A stretch of DNA of 64,000 nt from Prinia subflava (taxonomy: Eukaryota > Chordata > Aves > Passeriformes > Cisticolidae). Positions 1 through 13,320 of the stretch are shown piece after piece. A program made the translations under genes and the position numbers. The notes below the pieces were generated by a model. It was not told the DNA's origin. It made no database searches and saw only the letters and a list, made by a program, of their open reading frames with translations. How positions within the stretch are numbered: position 1 is the stretch's first letter; each line of letters begins with the position of its first letter. The DNA lies in the NCBI RefSeq assembly GCF_021018805.1, contig NC_086250.1, positions 65,049,322-65,113,321 on the forward strand, written 5' to 3'.

Positions 1-3000
1 ACTCAAGTACTATATACTTAATCTGATAGCAATTTTCTTTTCTTAGAATAGAATAGAAACAGAGATTTATATTCTGCACATTATTTACAGGCATGGGTCT
101 ATCTGAGGACAAATTAATTTTGTAATACCTGCTGCATATTGCACTAGTATTTATACATCAGGATGCAATTCTCTATGAGTGACTAGGAAAAACATGTAAA
201 AAGAACATAATGAACTGTATGAAATAACTTGTCACAGAATAATATATTTATCAAACTGTCAGAAACAAATACACTTAGGAATGAATAGGTCCAAAACATA
301 TATTATTTAACTGAGAGCTATTTAACTGTTTATATTATATTTCATAAATACTTTAGAGGAAAATGTTACACTTAAGTAGTTCTGCCACTTATTATATAAA
401 CTTAACTAAAGTTCAAGGGAATTTGCTCTCTTTAAGAATTAAAGAATTGAGTCCTATTCTGACCTTTGTAGGATGTTATACAATAGTGTCTAATCTGAAG
501 GCACTGAGACATTTCTTTACAAAGAAAAATAAAAGGAGGCAAAGCATTAGAAAATGCTCATATATGTAAATGGAAATGCAATGTATCTGATTTGTTTCTG
601 CCAGCATTATTCACATAAATATCTTTCTACACTGTTTCTGATTTCAACAGGCTCTCTTGCAGAAGATGTATTTCTCAATATAAACATCTCATCTGGCAGC
701 CACTGAGAGACCACACAGGCCATGGTGTGTGTTATATATATATATCACAAGAATTCCCCCCAAAAAATGGTTTTCTTTGTATCTTTTGCAATCTCATTCA
801 CTTACTTGAATGTATGATAAGTAGCATTTGAGTATATGATAAGTATCAAACATTCTCTACCCATTTTCCACTGTTGGAAGCAAGGGAAGATAAAGCTGTT
901 AAACCACAGCACAATAATATATATTTGTTTTGGAAAAAAAAAGAAAAGGAAAAGTAAACAGCAAATACTGTCAGGACAAGACATGGCATTGTGGTAGGTA
1001 ATTTAGCAATAAAGATAGAAATAATCTAAAAGTCAGATCTATTCATTTCAGAATAATCTGCAAAGGCAAGCAATGGAGCTGCTAATAGATGAACCAATTA
1101 AAAAAAGATAGGAGAAAACATCTGACAATCTGTTCTAGTTAGTAGCCACATACTAGTGGGGAGAGGATTAGCTGTCTTCCAGGTTATTTACCCATTTTCA
1201 TTTCTCATAATATAATTTACACTAAAGAACAACGTTTTCTACAAGCACAGGGTGTTGACACCAGATCAGTAGTTGGATGTGTCACATTTCCAAGTGAAAT
1301 ATTTCTATGCAACAGTAAAATAAAAAGAAAAGAATATTTACATCCATCTCCTAGGAAAATATTAATCCAAGGAAAATATTCTGTGAGCCACAGAACGTGT
1401 GTTTTTGTGCATGTGTGCAGGTATGTTTATATGCATATACAAAATGGTATTTCACACAAAGCTCTCATTTTTAAGAAAGATTGCTCAGCATCTGAAAGTA
1501 TTTTAATAAAGGTTCCAAAAAATGATACCTATAATAAGAATTCATATTTCCAAAAGAAACCTTGGCTTTTTCTTTTTCCTGTTTCAACTTCCTTTTTTTT
1601 TCTATTGAAGTTAGTGTCAGTGATACCAGTACAAAAATAAAGCTCTACTCTAAAATTTATTGAAGTGCTTATATATACCTACACATCCCTATGCCTGTCT
1701 AGCTTGGTCCTGCTATTAATGCACTTCACTGTACCTATTTTTTTAGTGGTTATCAGTTCTTTGGTCTATTCTCATCATCATGATCTGAATGGTTTTAAAA
1801 TTGCTGAAGATCTATTGGAAACAATTACTTCTTCCCTGTAGAATTTTGGTGATTCGTAGGTCAGATGATCAGTGGAATTCCACTGCTTTCTTTGTTGCTC
1901 TATTTAGAAGAGGTGCTCTATTTAGGTTTAAAAAGATCAGAAGACAGGTCCTTTAGAAGGATTTATTTTCACTCTGTATCTTTTGGTGACTTACTGATAA
2001 GGATTTACATGTCCTGCTTTAGTAAAGCAGCAATATGGATGCTTTCTGTGTTGAAAACTGGAGCTGTGCTGTTTGCATAGATGTCTTGACTTTGTTGAGG
2101 CAGCTGTGGCTTCTACCAAGTCAGCTGCCCCTGTTCTTGCATTTATACCAAAAATGTAAGCATCAGCACCTTAATACAAATTACATGTCTTGAAATGTCA
2201 TCCTCTGATTCAAGTAAGTTGTACTAAAGATATCTAAGGAATCCCTTCATGTTAAATATTTACTTCCTATTCACATTCTTTTGTCAGAGAGCTTGAAATG
2301 AAAAAAAAAACAAGTAGGGCAAGTCTACAGAATATTAATGTAAATAGTCAGAAGTTCTGTTACACAAAAGCCTAGGAAATTTGGATTCAGTTTTGCTTAA
2401 TCACCTTCACTTGTTTTTCAGTACAACCTAGTTTGGCCTTTTAGTCACAGTACTCAACACACTGAATTTCACATCAAGCTGCAAACTCCATGAAGATATG
2501 GGCATTTTTTCTTGACCAATGAGTCTTTTTGTGGGGGGAAAAAAGAGATAGAAATAGATGTGTTTAGAGAATAGTGTAGCAAATCGTGCAATGGATTGAC
2601 TCAAACATAGGTAATGATTCAATTTCAAATGTGCTCTAGTGTCTCCAGGCAAAAGACCATAGCAGCCAAAGAAGATGGAATGGCCACTCTGCAAAAGGTA
2701 GCATTGTAAATTGCTCAGTGACATTTCACTTATTTATACTTATTTATAGAGAATCTTGCTTTTGATACACCCTATTGCTGATTCTGAATTATTTATGCAG
2801 TGTGCTGATCTAAATTACAAAAGGAATTATCCAGCTTTAGGAATAGGAAGTTATGATGCCTACAACTTAAACCCAAAATACTTTTGATTTATAAAACAAT
2901 TTTAAGCTGCATTTAAAAGTGTGCATTCAAACCTACTAACAAAGTTTACAGCCCTTTCTTTTATGACTGCAGTGAGCTGTAAGGGTACTCCACTAACAGT

Positions 3001-6000
3001 GCAATTTTCAGATCAGATGGTCCAGATCCTGGTATTTAGATTAAAGATTGCACGTTCAGTCTCCTCAGGGTTTGGCTCTCCTTACACATTAATCTTGTGT
3101 AATAAGTGACAGAAGCCTCCAAAAGGTATTAACACAGGTGGACCTTTGGTTCTTATTTGCAGCCCTGTGGAATAAGTGTGCTTCAGGCTGTTTGTACAGG
3201 TCCAGTAGCAGGGTTAGAGCCTGGGAGTGATAAGGTTACCTAAACTGTAGCACAACTAAAGAAAGTCCAGCCATCCAAGAAAATCAAGGTTGATTTCTAC
3301 ATGTCACTTTTAAAAACTAAATATGTATCTTGCCTGAGGAATGCATTTGAGACAGCCAAGCCTGGTAGGAAAGAATGTTTTCAGAGCACTGTTTCAACAG
3401 GAGTATTTCTACTGGGAATAAATAAACTGCTGAACGTGCCTCATTTTTTAATGCTCCACAGATGTAAACTGTATTTGATTCTATTGTCTATAATTTAATT
3501 TAATGGTTGGAATGTTGCAGCAATATACAGTAACTGATATGCCCTTTGATTGAGAAACAGCTAGACCAAAAAGGTTTATATTATTTTCCTGCTCTATAGA
3601 GCCTTCTTATTATAAAGGAAAGGTTCATTTTAGCACGCATTTCTATTATCCAATCTTTATTAGAAATGACATACAGAACTGAAAGTATGACAATGCCTGC
3701 TTTATGTCTTATTAATTGGAAAGCTCTTCTGTTCTAGTTGAATGGGATTTTTCTTTGTGATGTTAATTGTGAACAGTATCTCAAAATAGTGGTTCAATGG
3801 AAGGATTGGCTGACTAGCACCATCATCTCTACTGTGAAATTCTTGTTGTGAAATGTTTTCCTCCAATTGTTTTTTACAAATCCTTATCTCCATTCCTGTT
3901 AAACAACTCTAATTTATATGCAACTTAGTATTCCATACAGGAAGGATTCAAAGAAATGAAGAAATATTCAAAAATATTTTTCACTTTGAAGTATATCTAG
4001 TCAGAGAATTAATAGATATTTCTATTAATGCACGGCACTGCATTGTGACTGAGGGTATAACGTTTTTTATGGTTTACTCCATATTATTTCAACACATTTC
4101 TAATGCATATAAATTAGAAAAATAGTTTATACTGACATGTCAATACATTGGTTTCTCTTCAAATCATAATATTTCTGTTGTTTCACAGCTGTTCTTGAGA
4201 TGCCAGACAGATACATGGTATCTACATTTTAATTTTGAGAAGGGGCTAGTGCAATAGGTATAATGCAAAAGTTCTTAAAATAAAAAAAAGGGCCTTTAAA
4301 CATATTTTATAAACATATAAACATTTTCGTTATATATATCTTTACTTTTTATAACCACAGCCTAGTCACAGAGTGTTAAGACACCTGAAGGATATCTTAA
4401 TTTTTCGGTAAAAATAGACCTTGACTATCTAGGTTACCTAGTGCTTAGTTACACTGTGTATTAGATTTTGTTCTCCTCATGAATTAATTTTGACATAAGC
4501 AACAGACCTAAAATTATGATTAGTTATGTACAAAGTTTCTGACAGAAGCAACTTGCATATGAGGCTGCATAAATCTGGAAAAGAAACATACATTCTGAAA
4601 GAAAATACATTTAGTGGTTGTTTCCAACACTGATAGAAAGAGTGGAAAATGGAGCTTATATTTTTGAACTGTTTATCACTTTTTAGAATGGTGAACAGGT
4701 GAACAAACCCATCTAAACACATCACATGGTTTTTAGCATAAATCAGATAATAGGAAATCTGTGTAAAGGTCTAGAATTTGGATCAGTTTTATGTTGTAAT
4801 AATATAATATGAAGAAGGAAAGATGGTGGTGCTAGAGTGCTTATTTATTTGCTCATGTATAAAAATCAATAGAAATCGTATATGGATCATTTATTAGCAT
4901 TATAAAATAATCTACTTCCTTTTGAATAATTGGAGATTGTTGAAGACTGAATCAATATCCAAATATAAATATTTGCATTCCTTGGGGATATTCTTCTCCT
5001 GAGGAATGAGGAGCACTTTGCTTTGGCTTTATGCCTAAACACACACCTTTAATGTGTGACAATCTCAAAATTCTTGTACAGCACGTTGTACCTAGAGGTT
5101 AAGTGTGGCATGTTAAGGGAGACCAATTTCAATTAAAAATGCAGTAATGACAATAAAATATGCATTGCCATAGTCTCAGTAAGGTCTCCTTCCTATTACT
5201 GTCAGTAGGAGCTCATTGGGGTTTGCTTGGTTCTGCATGCTTAGGGAATGATATAGTTGCTAAAGGTGTGGACAGCGGCTACTCAGCTGCATTTCAGAGA
5301 AGGAAAAAACCTCAGCAATTAAAAATTGCTCTTCACATTATGGCATTTCAGCCTGTCTTTGGGAGAGTGTCAGGTTTTACTTTCAGGACTACTGAGAATC
5401 TCCAGTCCTTTGCTGGCCTACTTGAAGAAAAAAAACCAAGAGATATATTTGGCAATCTTTACTTATGACAAATTAAATAGCAGAAATATGTTTAAATGAA
5501 CAGAACAAGCATTGCCTTGAAAAATCCATTAATTATAAAGCAACAATAGGGTTGCTGTGCTCCATAATTACACAGGCCTACACTGTGCTCAGAAGAATCT
5601 GACATTTAGACTTCGTGAGCTAACAAACTTTGAAAAGTATTCCAGCTTATTTAAAAGTTTATCTTGAAAATGGAAACTGATCCTACAGTTGGCAGGTCAC
5701 TTGCCAGGTATTTTATTCACGTATAAGTTCAAAGATATGAGCTTATGAGCTTCAAGGCAGGGAGAGGAAAGTTGCCTTTGAAAAAGCAAGGAGAATAAGG
5801 CAAGAAGAAGACTGAGAGTAAAACTTTTTATGTCTAAAAAGGAACATGCACCGACTACTGGGTAAGCATCAATTATTAGTGCTGTGAGCAATAATTGCTA
5901 TTCCTAATGAGCACCCTCACTTATAGATATGATGACATGTTTTAAGAGACAGATTTGGGGGCAGATTTTTAATGAGCTCTCCTTATACTTACAAATACTT

Positions 6001-6196
6001 TGTTGCTCCCCCACAACACAGAAGGGTTTAATGTCATTTTTCATGAAACTTAAAACTGAGTTAATTTTTTTACCCTTTCTGTAGAGATCTCTTCCTCTGA
6101 ACTATTCAGTGAGCTGTATTAATTTTGTCCATTAAGTTTTATAACAGATTTTGAAAAACTCTTAGGATTTCCTCTTTCACTGTACATCACACAGCA
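1..6196. other. Intronic DNA without recognised genes
   Basis: This stretch is AT-rich and has stop codons in all frames apart from short ORFs of 60-102 codons that show no domains. It holds a TA microsatellite at 733-745 and a small palindrome at 4008-4029 (8-base arms, 6-base loop). No transposon was recognised. Confidence 0.7.
733..745. repeat. (TA)n microsatellite
   Basis: Six and a half TA units, read directly from the sequence. Confidence 0.85.
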
Positions 6197-6796
6197 GATT
6201 CAGTGTCTCAGTGTCCAGGTGGAGACCAGTGATGAGTGGTGTTCCTCCAGGGCTGGCACTGGGACTGGCAAGGTTTAACACATTTACAATGGTCAGTGGG
6301 ATTGTACACCCTCAGCAAGTTTGCTGACAACACCAATCTGAGTGGTGTGGTCAAAGCTCTGGAGGGAAGAGATGTCATCCAGAGGGACCTTGACAGGCCT
6401 GAGAGGTGGGAATGTACAAACCTCATCAAGTTCAACAAGGCCAAGGTGTTGCACATGGGTCAGGGCAGTCCTGAGCACAAGAACAGGCTGGGTGGAGATT
6501 GGATTGAGAGCAGCCCTGGGGAGCCCGTGGGGAATTTGGTGCATGCAAAGCTTGCCATGACCTGACAATGTGGGCTCACATAGCAGAAAACCACCTCTAT
6601 GCTGGGCTGCATCCAAAGTAGCACAGGCAACAGGTTGAAGGGGTGATTCTGCCATGCTACTGCCCTCTCGTGAGACCCCGCCTGCAGTGCTACATCCAGC
6701 TCTGTGCCCCAAACATAAGGACATGGACATATTGGAGCAAGGCCAGGGGAATCCATGAAGATGCTCAGAGGACTGGAGCATCTCTCCTTTGGGAGA
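6197..6796 (+). mobile_element. CR1 LINE fragment (ORF2 reverse-transcriptase C-terminal part, broken)
   Basis: The plus strand translates to typical CR1 ORF2 residues: TLSKFADNTNLSG, LEGRDVIQRDLDR, IKFNKAKVLHMGQG and ESSPGEPVGNLV. These match the part of CR1 just after the RT catalytic core (SKFADDTKL, LQRDLDKL, KFNKGKC.LHLG). Later DNA resembles the CR1 stretch GTGCCCCAAACATAAGGACATGG and ends near 'gaggactggagcatctctcc', before the CR1 3' end. It is broken: an internal deletion near 6290 and frame changes after 6565. It lies opposite to SEMA3E transcription. It is a dead fossil, and the longer minus-strand ORF across it (6293-6781) is its shadow. Confidence 0.88.
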
Positions 6797-8635
6797 TGAA
6801 ATGAAATAATGGTTTAAGATGACAATTTTTCTTCTGCTTAAGTGGATGCTGACTGTTCTTTAACGGATTTATTTTCACTCTTTTTGTTTTCTGGGATATA
6901 CTCAAGCCATATATTCTATCACTGGACACTGAGGTTTTTTGTCAAATACAAGTGTAGGATTCCACCACTGCTGAAGTTTGTCATTATTTATTGCTTCCCT
7001 TGCACAAACACTGTTAGTTCTTGTAGGTCAAGTCAAATTCAAATTATTTTCATTACATATGAAATGGAAAAAAGACCAGCAATGTCTTTTTCTGTTCAAA
7101 TACCTTGCTAATATCACCCTACCTATAAGCTGTAGAATGAAAGATAGTTTTGCCAAGAGAGATGAAAACTGAGTGTGTGGTGGGGAAACCAAATATTATG
7201 GCAAGAGTGCTAAGTGGAAACACTCTCTGGAAAGCCAAGTCTTTTTGGTGGGTAAGTGACAAAAAAAGGTGACTGACTGGAAGGATGATTAATCCCTATT
7301 TGTGTATAAATGTAAGAAAAAATTCTTGTAAAAGAAGCAACTATCTACAAATGCCAAGTGGGAGATACTATGAATGCACAGATTAATCAAACTAGGCTAT
7401 ATCCCATTAATCATATATCTTGAAATGGAATAAAAAGAGCTTTACTTTACAACTATTTATGCACTGTTGATGAACTTTATGTATTTTTGTGAAGTAGCCA
7501 AACTGTCAGCTTGACAAATGTTTTCACGTGATGAAAAACCTCAAGGCAGTGTTATTGCTCTCGTGTGCTGATGACTGCAGGAAAGTATAGCATAAAAAAT
7601 TTCAGTGTCTGGTCTCAGGGATGACTTTGAATGTCTTGGCATCAAATTTTATGATATTTAACAGACATTTATGGAGGAAAGTCACTCTGAATAGTGTCTT
7701 CTCTATTCTTCATTCCATTCAATTACAAGATGTAAATGAATAAACCAAGAGATAGATTTCAGAGACTGAATTAAAATTTATTTGTACTAAAAAGTGAACA
7801 ACAGTGTATTAACAAATTTGTGAATAAAACTAATGAATTATAGTTCATACTTTTCAGCATTATCTAAATTGCATTGAGCCATTTTTATCCTCAAATAAAA
7901 GCAAATAACATCAACACCAAAGAACTGCAGCTGATGCAACAACAACACAACCTGGAGAGGTGTGAAACTGCAACTACCTCTTCTTAAGAAAAGTAGTCAT
8001 TCTTTAGTAGGGCCTGCTAGTGTGAAAGAATATGGTTTCCTTGGCTGCCAAAGTATTACTAAACAAAACCATTTTATGTCGCTGAGGCCACATGGCATAC
8101 ATCCATAAAGCTAAAATGTTCCGCTGTCTTCATCTCCAAGCACCATAACGTCATCCAACTCCCTATGTAAAATAGGCCTTGTATTGTTTCCTGAACCATA
8201 TCCAAATATTATTTGGAAGAGTACTGTTTTTCAAAGTTGCCTAGAAAAACATCAAAAATTTAAATACTAGGTATTATCACAGGTCAAGGTTTCAGTGGTG
8301 CTTGTGTTCTGGATTTACCTTTCAAAATGATACGTAATCTTTTCTAAATCCATACTGATGGGTTTGTTTCCATTTGGGTAATATTTGGTATTACAGCATG
8401 TCTATTCTGTTCTGTTCCAAAATGCATTAGGTATTATTTAACTGATGTATTAGAGCAGAGTTGGGAGAACTGAGAAGAATTTATGTTGTACCAGATATCT
8501 CACACATGTACAATGAAGGCCCAGTCCTTTGTCTTTGAGTTAGATAAAATAGTATGGAAATATTCACATGCTGCCTCATAGCCAAGGAGCAATAATGAGC
8601 ATAAGTCATGTCATCACAGTAATGCTAATGAGCAG

Positions 8636-8653
8636 TGGTAACTTCAGTTACCA
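8636..8653. repeat. Short perfect palindrome (8-base arms, 2-base spacer)
   Basis: TGGTAACT-TC-AGTTACCA. It lies in a stretch (8590-8660) that also holds TAATGAG and GTCATCAC-like motifs. A dimeric transcription-factor site is possible but not shown. Confidence 0.6.
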
Positions 8654-10307
8654 TCAACAACAGCTTAAGAAAAGCATATCTGTAATCTGTTAATTAAAAT
8701 GTAGTTAAGAAGCTGCTTTGACATACTTAGGTTTACAATATAGCTCAATAATAATAATCTTGTTTAATCTGAGAAGCATTTGCATATGGAATGCAAAATT
8801 AAGAAACTTCTTTCATTTGAAATAATTCAAATGTCATTATAAGGATATATCCAGCCCCCAGGAAATCTGTACCATGGGAGATGTTCTAGGATCTCACACA
8901 CCAGTCTATTTCACAGTGATGATATATGAAATAATTGCTTTATACTATGGAAATTGGCATCATACTGAAGACAGTGAGAGCTCACTTTTTCCCAGCATGG
9001 TCTCCTCATCAAATAAACGCATGTTCTACAGTAGATATATATTGATAAATCATATTATATTGTGCTTAGACACAAACTCTGCTCCCTAGGAAAAACAATG
9101 AAGTTGCATGAACACTATGTTATTTTTTTATAAGTAACTTAGCAACTGCAACTTGTTCTAATGCCAAGAACAGAATCTAAGGGTTGTAGTCAGAATTTTG
9201 CTTCAATGCTTTTTTCTTTCTATCATCAGAGTCCCCATATCCAGAACTGTAAGCATTATGTACTCCTGAAATGGGGATTCCTCCATATAGCTGAGTTTCA
9301 GCTACACTATTCAGCACAGGCAGGGAGCTGTCTACATCTCCTTAAGAAGCAATCTATGCTTATTGCTATGATTATAAACATATTATTTAGAATTTCACTC
9401 TTTCCTTTTTCTTAATGTGTATAAATGAATATAATCTATATTATTAACCATAATAGTATAACTCTGCCAGCTCCTTACTCAACTAAAGCATGAAAGAGTT
9501 TCATTTTCATATGCCTCTACTAACCTCTGGCTTCTCACTTCAACTCTGTGATAAATCACCATCTTGTTAGCAAAAGCCAGCTTTTCTCATTTAAGAGATG
9601 AATAATAAGCTTGAGTGCACTACGGGATCAACCTCCCGTGCCAATATTTCCTCACTCACATTTTGCTGTAGGCACAGTGCTACATTTTCCACTCTATAAT
9701 GTAGACATGCTGAATTGCATAATCCAAAATTAAACAATCTAAATCAAAAAACCACATCAAAGTAACACAAGGATGGAGTTAATTAGCCACACAATAAGAT
9801 TTCAGATGTTTTCCGCTACCTCAAGTCCATTTAGACGATGATTTCAAAATATTTTTCTGATCCGGAAAAGAGAATGCAAGATTAATTCTAAATTATATAA
9901 TTTGTTAATACTGACTGGCAATTTTCTGCTGACTCTGGCAAAAATCTGATGCCTCTTGAATAATTCTAATACTGACCAGGTGACATAGTACCTGTGTTGA
10001 GCCACCCAGAGTTTTCTGATATCTAATACACATTCAGAATGAAAAGGGATTGCTATTATAATTCTTGAATAAGTATGTCAATAGCATTAAAAGTCCATAG
10101 TTAATTCAATAAGTACATTCAGCTGTATAATTAAACCAATACATTCTCTAGACTGCTGAAAGCACATAATCTTTTTAATGTGCTTCCACTTTATGATGTG
10201 AATATTATTTTAAATAATATTGTGTATTTATCTTAATATGCAGTTGCTCATAGTATTTGAGACTTTAAAATCTTTCTCAGCTCTGTTGTGTTACATTTAA
10301 TTTTGTC

Positions 10308-10320
10308 TTTTTTTTTTTTT
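10308..10320. repeat. T13 homopolymer
   Basis: Thirteen consecutive T bases, with no recognisable retroposed sequence beside them. Confidence 0.85.
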
Positions 10321-11015
10321 ATCAAACACGTTTTTTCTATGTCTATAAATACATATATTTGTATGGACAAAGCATATTACTATGACATTTAAGATATTTA
10401 TAAATGCTGAATTTATTTTTTTTTTCATTGTTCAACATTCTTAGATTCAAACTTTACAAAAACAGTAAGTATAATTAACCAAATAAAATTATCTCCATGT
10501 GTTTCCATAGTTCCATGGCCCATAAGTTTTTTAGAAGGCTGAAAAATTGTTATTCCTCTCATGGAGAGGTAGAAATAATCTACAAACCTTAAATTGTGTT
10601 TCTGTCATTTACTTCAGTATGTTTGAAGATCATTCTTCTGGGGATACAAATGAATGGCATTAATGACCAAAACACAATATTAAGAATGTCAATGAGGTAG
10701 TATTCTGTAGAGGTCTGATGTTTACTTTTTCTTATCTTCACTTACCCTTCATTGTTTTAAAATTTGTTGTCTAGTTTGAAACATAAAGGAAACAAAAATA
10801 CAGATCTAAGGTTGCTAGAGATTTTCCTTTACTTTACGCTAATATTGAGAATACATTCAAGCAATTCCATGAAGTAGAGGAGAAATTGCAGGAAATTGCA
10901 GATATTTAGGACAGAGTACGTTAAGTTACTTAAAACTTATTATACTTACAACCAGGTAAAATATACAGGACAATTCTCTCTAGAGACCAAAGACACTAAA
11001 TACAGAACCACAGAG

Positions 11016-11107
11016 AACAACAACAACAACAAAAAGAACAAAATATTAAAAGAAAAAAAAAGAAAAAGAAAAAAAAGAAGAAAAATGGGGAGAGGAGAAT
11101 GGAAAAC
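11016..11107. repeat. (AAC)5 microsatellite followed by purine-rich tract
   Basis: Five AAC units at 11016-11030, then an almost pure A/G stretch to about 11107. The lysine-rich 86-codon ORF spanning it is a product of this low-complexity DNA, not a gene. Confidence 0.8.
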
Positions 11108-12279
11108 ACTGACTACAAAGAATCTATCTCATCTGCTGCTCATTAGTGCACAGTAACTCACAAACTGGATAAGCATATAATAGGACTCCCTGCTGTTTAT
11201 ACCTCATCATTGTTGGATGCAAGTATGTTCCATCAGCATAAATGTGGCTGCATTTCAATCTGATCACACTTGAGAGGCATGGTAATTCTGTATCTTTTAT
11301 ATGACCTGCTGATGTCACATGGAAAATGTGGGATTGCAGGAAAAGTCCGAAACAGTCAGGGAAATTTAGGGAAAACACAATTGTAAAAGAATATATTTGC
11401 TGCATAACTTCACTCTTTTCCTTGTCCCTGGATACATTTATACAAAAGTAGTTTATTTTCCAGCAAAATTCACTTTCTTTTACCTTTTCTGATTATTCGA
11501 TGAGATCCTATTTCTAAATTTACAGTTTTGCAGCTACTTACTACTGTGTTGCTACTACACAACTCAAAATAGGATTTTCCTATAGCATGAGCTGTGATGA
11601 GTGGGAGATCATCTGTGTGTAAGGAAAAGGAAAGGACACCCCACCACACACTCGTACCGAGTTCCATGAGCCATCTGCACCACTAACCTGAGCCTTCTTT
11701 CAGATCATGCTGCTTCAGCTTTTTGCCAGAGTAAAAGTCAGTGACTCTGTCTCCTGATCCGCAGCAAAGACACCATGTGTTCAGAGAGCTGTGCTCTGGG
11801 TCCTGGCAGCACAAGTAGGAAGCTGGAGGAGTTTTACAGAGCTGTTCCAAATTTCTGCCTTCTTGACTTGGGAGCCCCAGTCCCTGGTCCTGGGAGGTGA
11901 TAATGAAACTTGTTTTGAGGCTTGATAGGGGAAGTGGTGCTCAGCATCCTCACTGGTGCTGGGCTGGCAGAGGTTTGCATCTTCCCCATGCTTTTCCAAT
12001 AGTGTTTCCCAGTTCACAGAACTGCTGAATCTATGATTTTATGACTGTCTTACCTATGCCTCTTACGGTATTTCCCAATTCTACTGGAAACACTTTGCTT
12101 TATAGATTTTAGGAGCCCCTCTTTCTTTTCATGTCCAATCTCACTGCTTAGCTAACCATCTCTCTGGGATCAGCTCTTACATTTCCGTTTTCTTCCTCCT
12201 TCTGGGGCCCAAAAATCTTGGCTGCAGCTTTTAACAGAGTAATTTGTAATGGACCTTTATGTTCACATCCAAACATTCA

Positions 12280-13320
12280 ATACTATTAAAATTTCATTTC
12301 GTTTATTTCAGTCTAACACTTGTTTCTTAAGGTCATCCATTTTGTTCATTATCTGCTAATTTCTTTAGCAAATTGCTTGGTTTTCTGCCAAGCCTATAAA
12401 TGAGTCTATTAAAGATGATGTCTTCCATGAATAACCCTTGTGGAATTCTGAAAAAAGCCCTCTTCAAGTCCAGCTACTATACTTTATTTTCCTTAGTTTT
12501 ATAAGGTGTGTGCTAATACCTGTCCAACCCTAACCCTTTGGCTGACTAATAGCGTCTTCAAGCACTATATTAAATGTTTTACTGAAGTCTAAACACATTT
12601 TTCTACTACATTTCATGTCTGAAGGAATGAATCCTATATTAAATAACAATATATTAGTACAAGAAATTGCAGTTTATCAGTATCATCTTGCTTTCAGATT
12701 AATTCTCTTTTAAGGAGTGGTTTCTTCCTTTAGATTGAAGGAATATTCTATCTAAATTTAGCAAAACTTAACGTAGGCATCTGGTGTAAAGTAGCTTTTT
12801 AGGTTTCAAATGAAAGATGCAAGCATATGTGAAGAGTAAATCACTTCATACATTAGCACCTGGACATATACACAGACATAGTTGGAATTAAATGAGATAC
12901 CTATTTTCTCTCTTGAATTAACTAGGATCCAGACTTTTAGATAGCTCAATCAGCCTATAGCTGGGGCTGAAGAAGATTATGTTTTCTGACTTGAAGTTGT
13001 GAAAACCCTTAAAGCTTTTTTTCTAAATAAAATAAAGACACTTGCCTTTTTAAAATCTATTGTTAGTATTAATCTTTGATATTAATTGGATAATCTTCCA
13101 ATTAATATAGTTAGTATTAATTCTTGTTTTAAATTATGATATTATTTCCCTCATTGAATGCAAATTTTTATTTAGCTTTGGCTCATATTTAGGTCATCTC
13201 TAAGTTCTGCCCTTACTGAAGAACAATCTAATTATCTTCTCCTTCCTATTATCTCTTTCAGATACCTAAAGTTTTTGCCACTGCAGTCATTGTGAAGACT
13301 GAGATTTCTAGATATTTCAA
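12280..13320 (-). mobile_element. Ancient CR1/L3-like LINE ORF2 relic, minus orientation
   Basis: Read on the plus strand, a colinear series of landmarks of antisense CR1/L3 ORF2 DNA appears: 'cattatctgctaattt' (near 12350), 'aacccttgtggaattctga' (12434-12452), 'ttttactgaagtctaaac' (12577-12594), 'tatcatcttgctttcag' (near 12680), a possible 'cagcctatagctggggct' (near 12951), and 'cattgtgaagactgagat' (near 13288). In CR1/L3 consensus DNA the same order occurs: the CTTGTGGAAC, TTTACTGAAGTC, TGACATGATCTGCTTTC and TGTGAAGACTGA motifs. Divergence is heavy and no reading frame survives. The insertion is likely far older than the bird radiation. Matches are recalled, not computed, and the edges are approximate. 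Confidence 0.6.
13079..13108. repeat. Perfect 12-bp inverted repeat with 6-base loop
   Basis: ATATTAATTGGA, loop TAATCT, TCCAATTAATAT. It lies inside the ancient LINE relic and is AT-rich. The flanks repeat TTAGTATTAAT on both sides, at about 13062 and 13111. Confidence 0.75.

Larger units (their letters stand above)
6797..12279. other. Intronic DNA without recognised genes
   Basis: AT-rich, with only short chance ORFs. It holds an 18-base palindrome at 8636-8653, T-runs near 10308 and 10416, a 10-bp tandem duplication at about 10882-10901, and an AAC/purine tract at 11016-11107. The part from 11640 to 12010 is richer in GC and could be an old unrecognised repeat. Confidence 0.65.

Noticed and set aside
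6293..6781. 162-codon minus-strand ORF
   Set aside because: It lies antisense to the CR1 ORF2 fragment, whose plus-strand frame carries the recognised RT residues, so it is a shadow frame.
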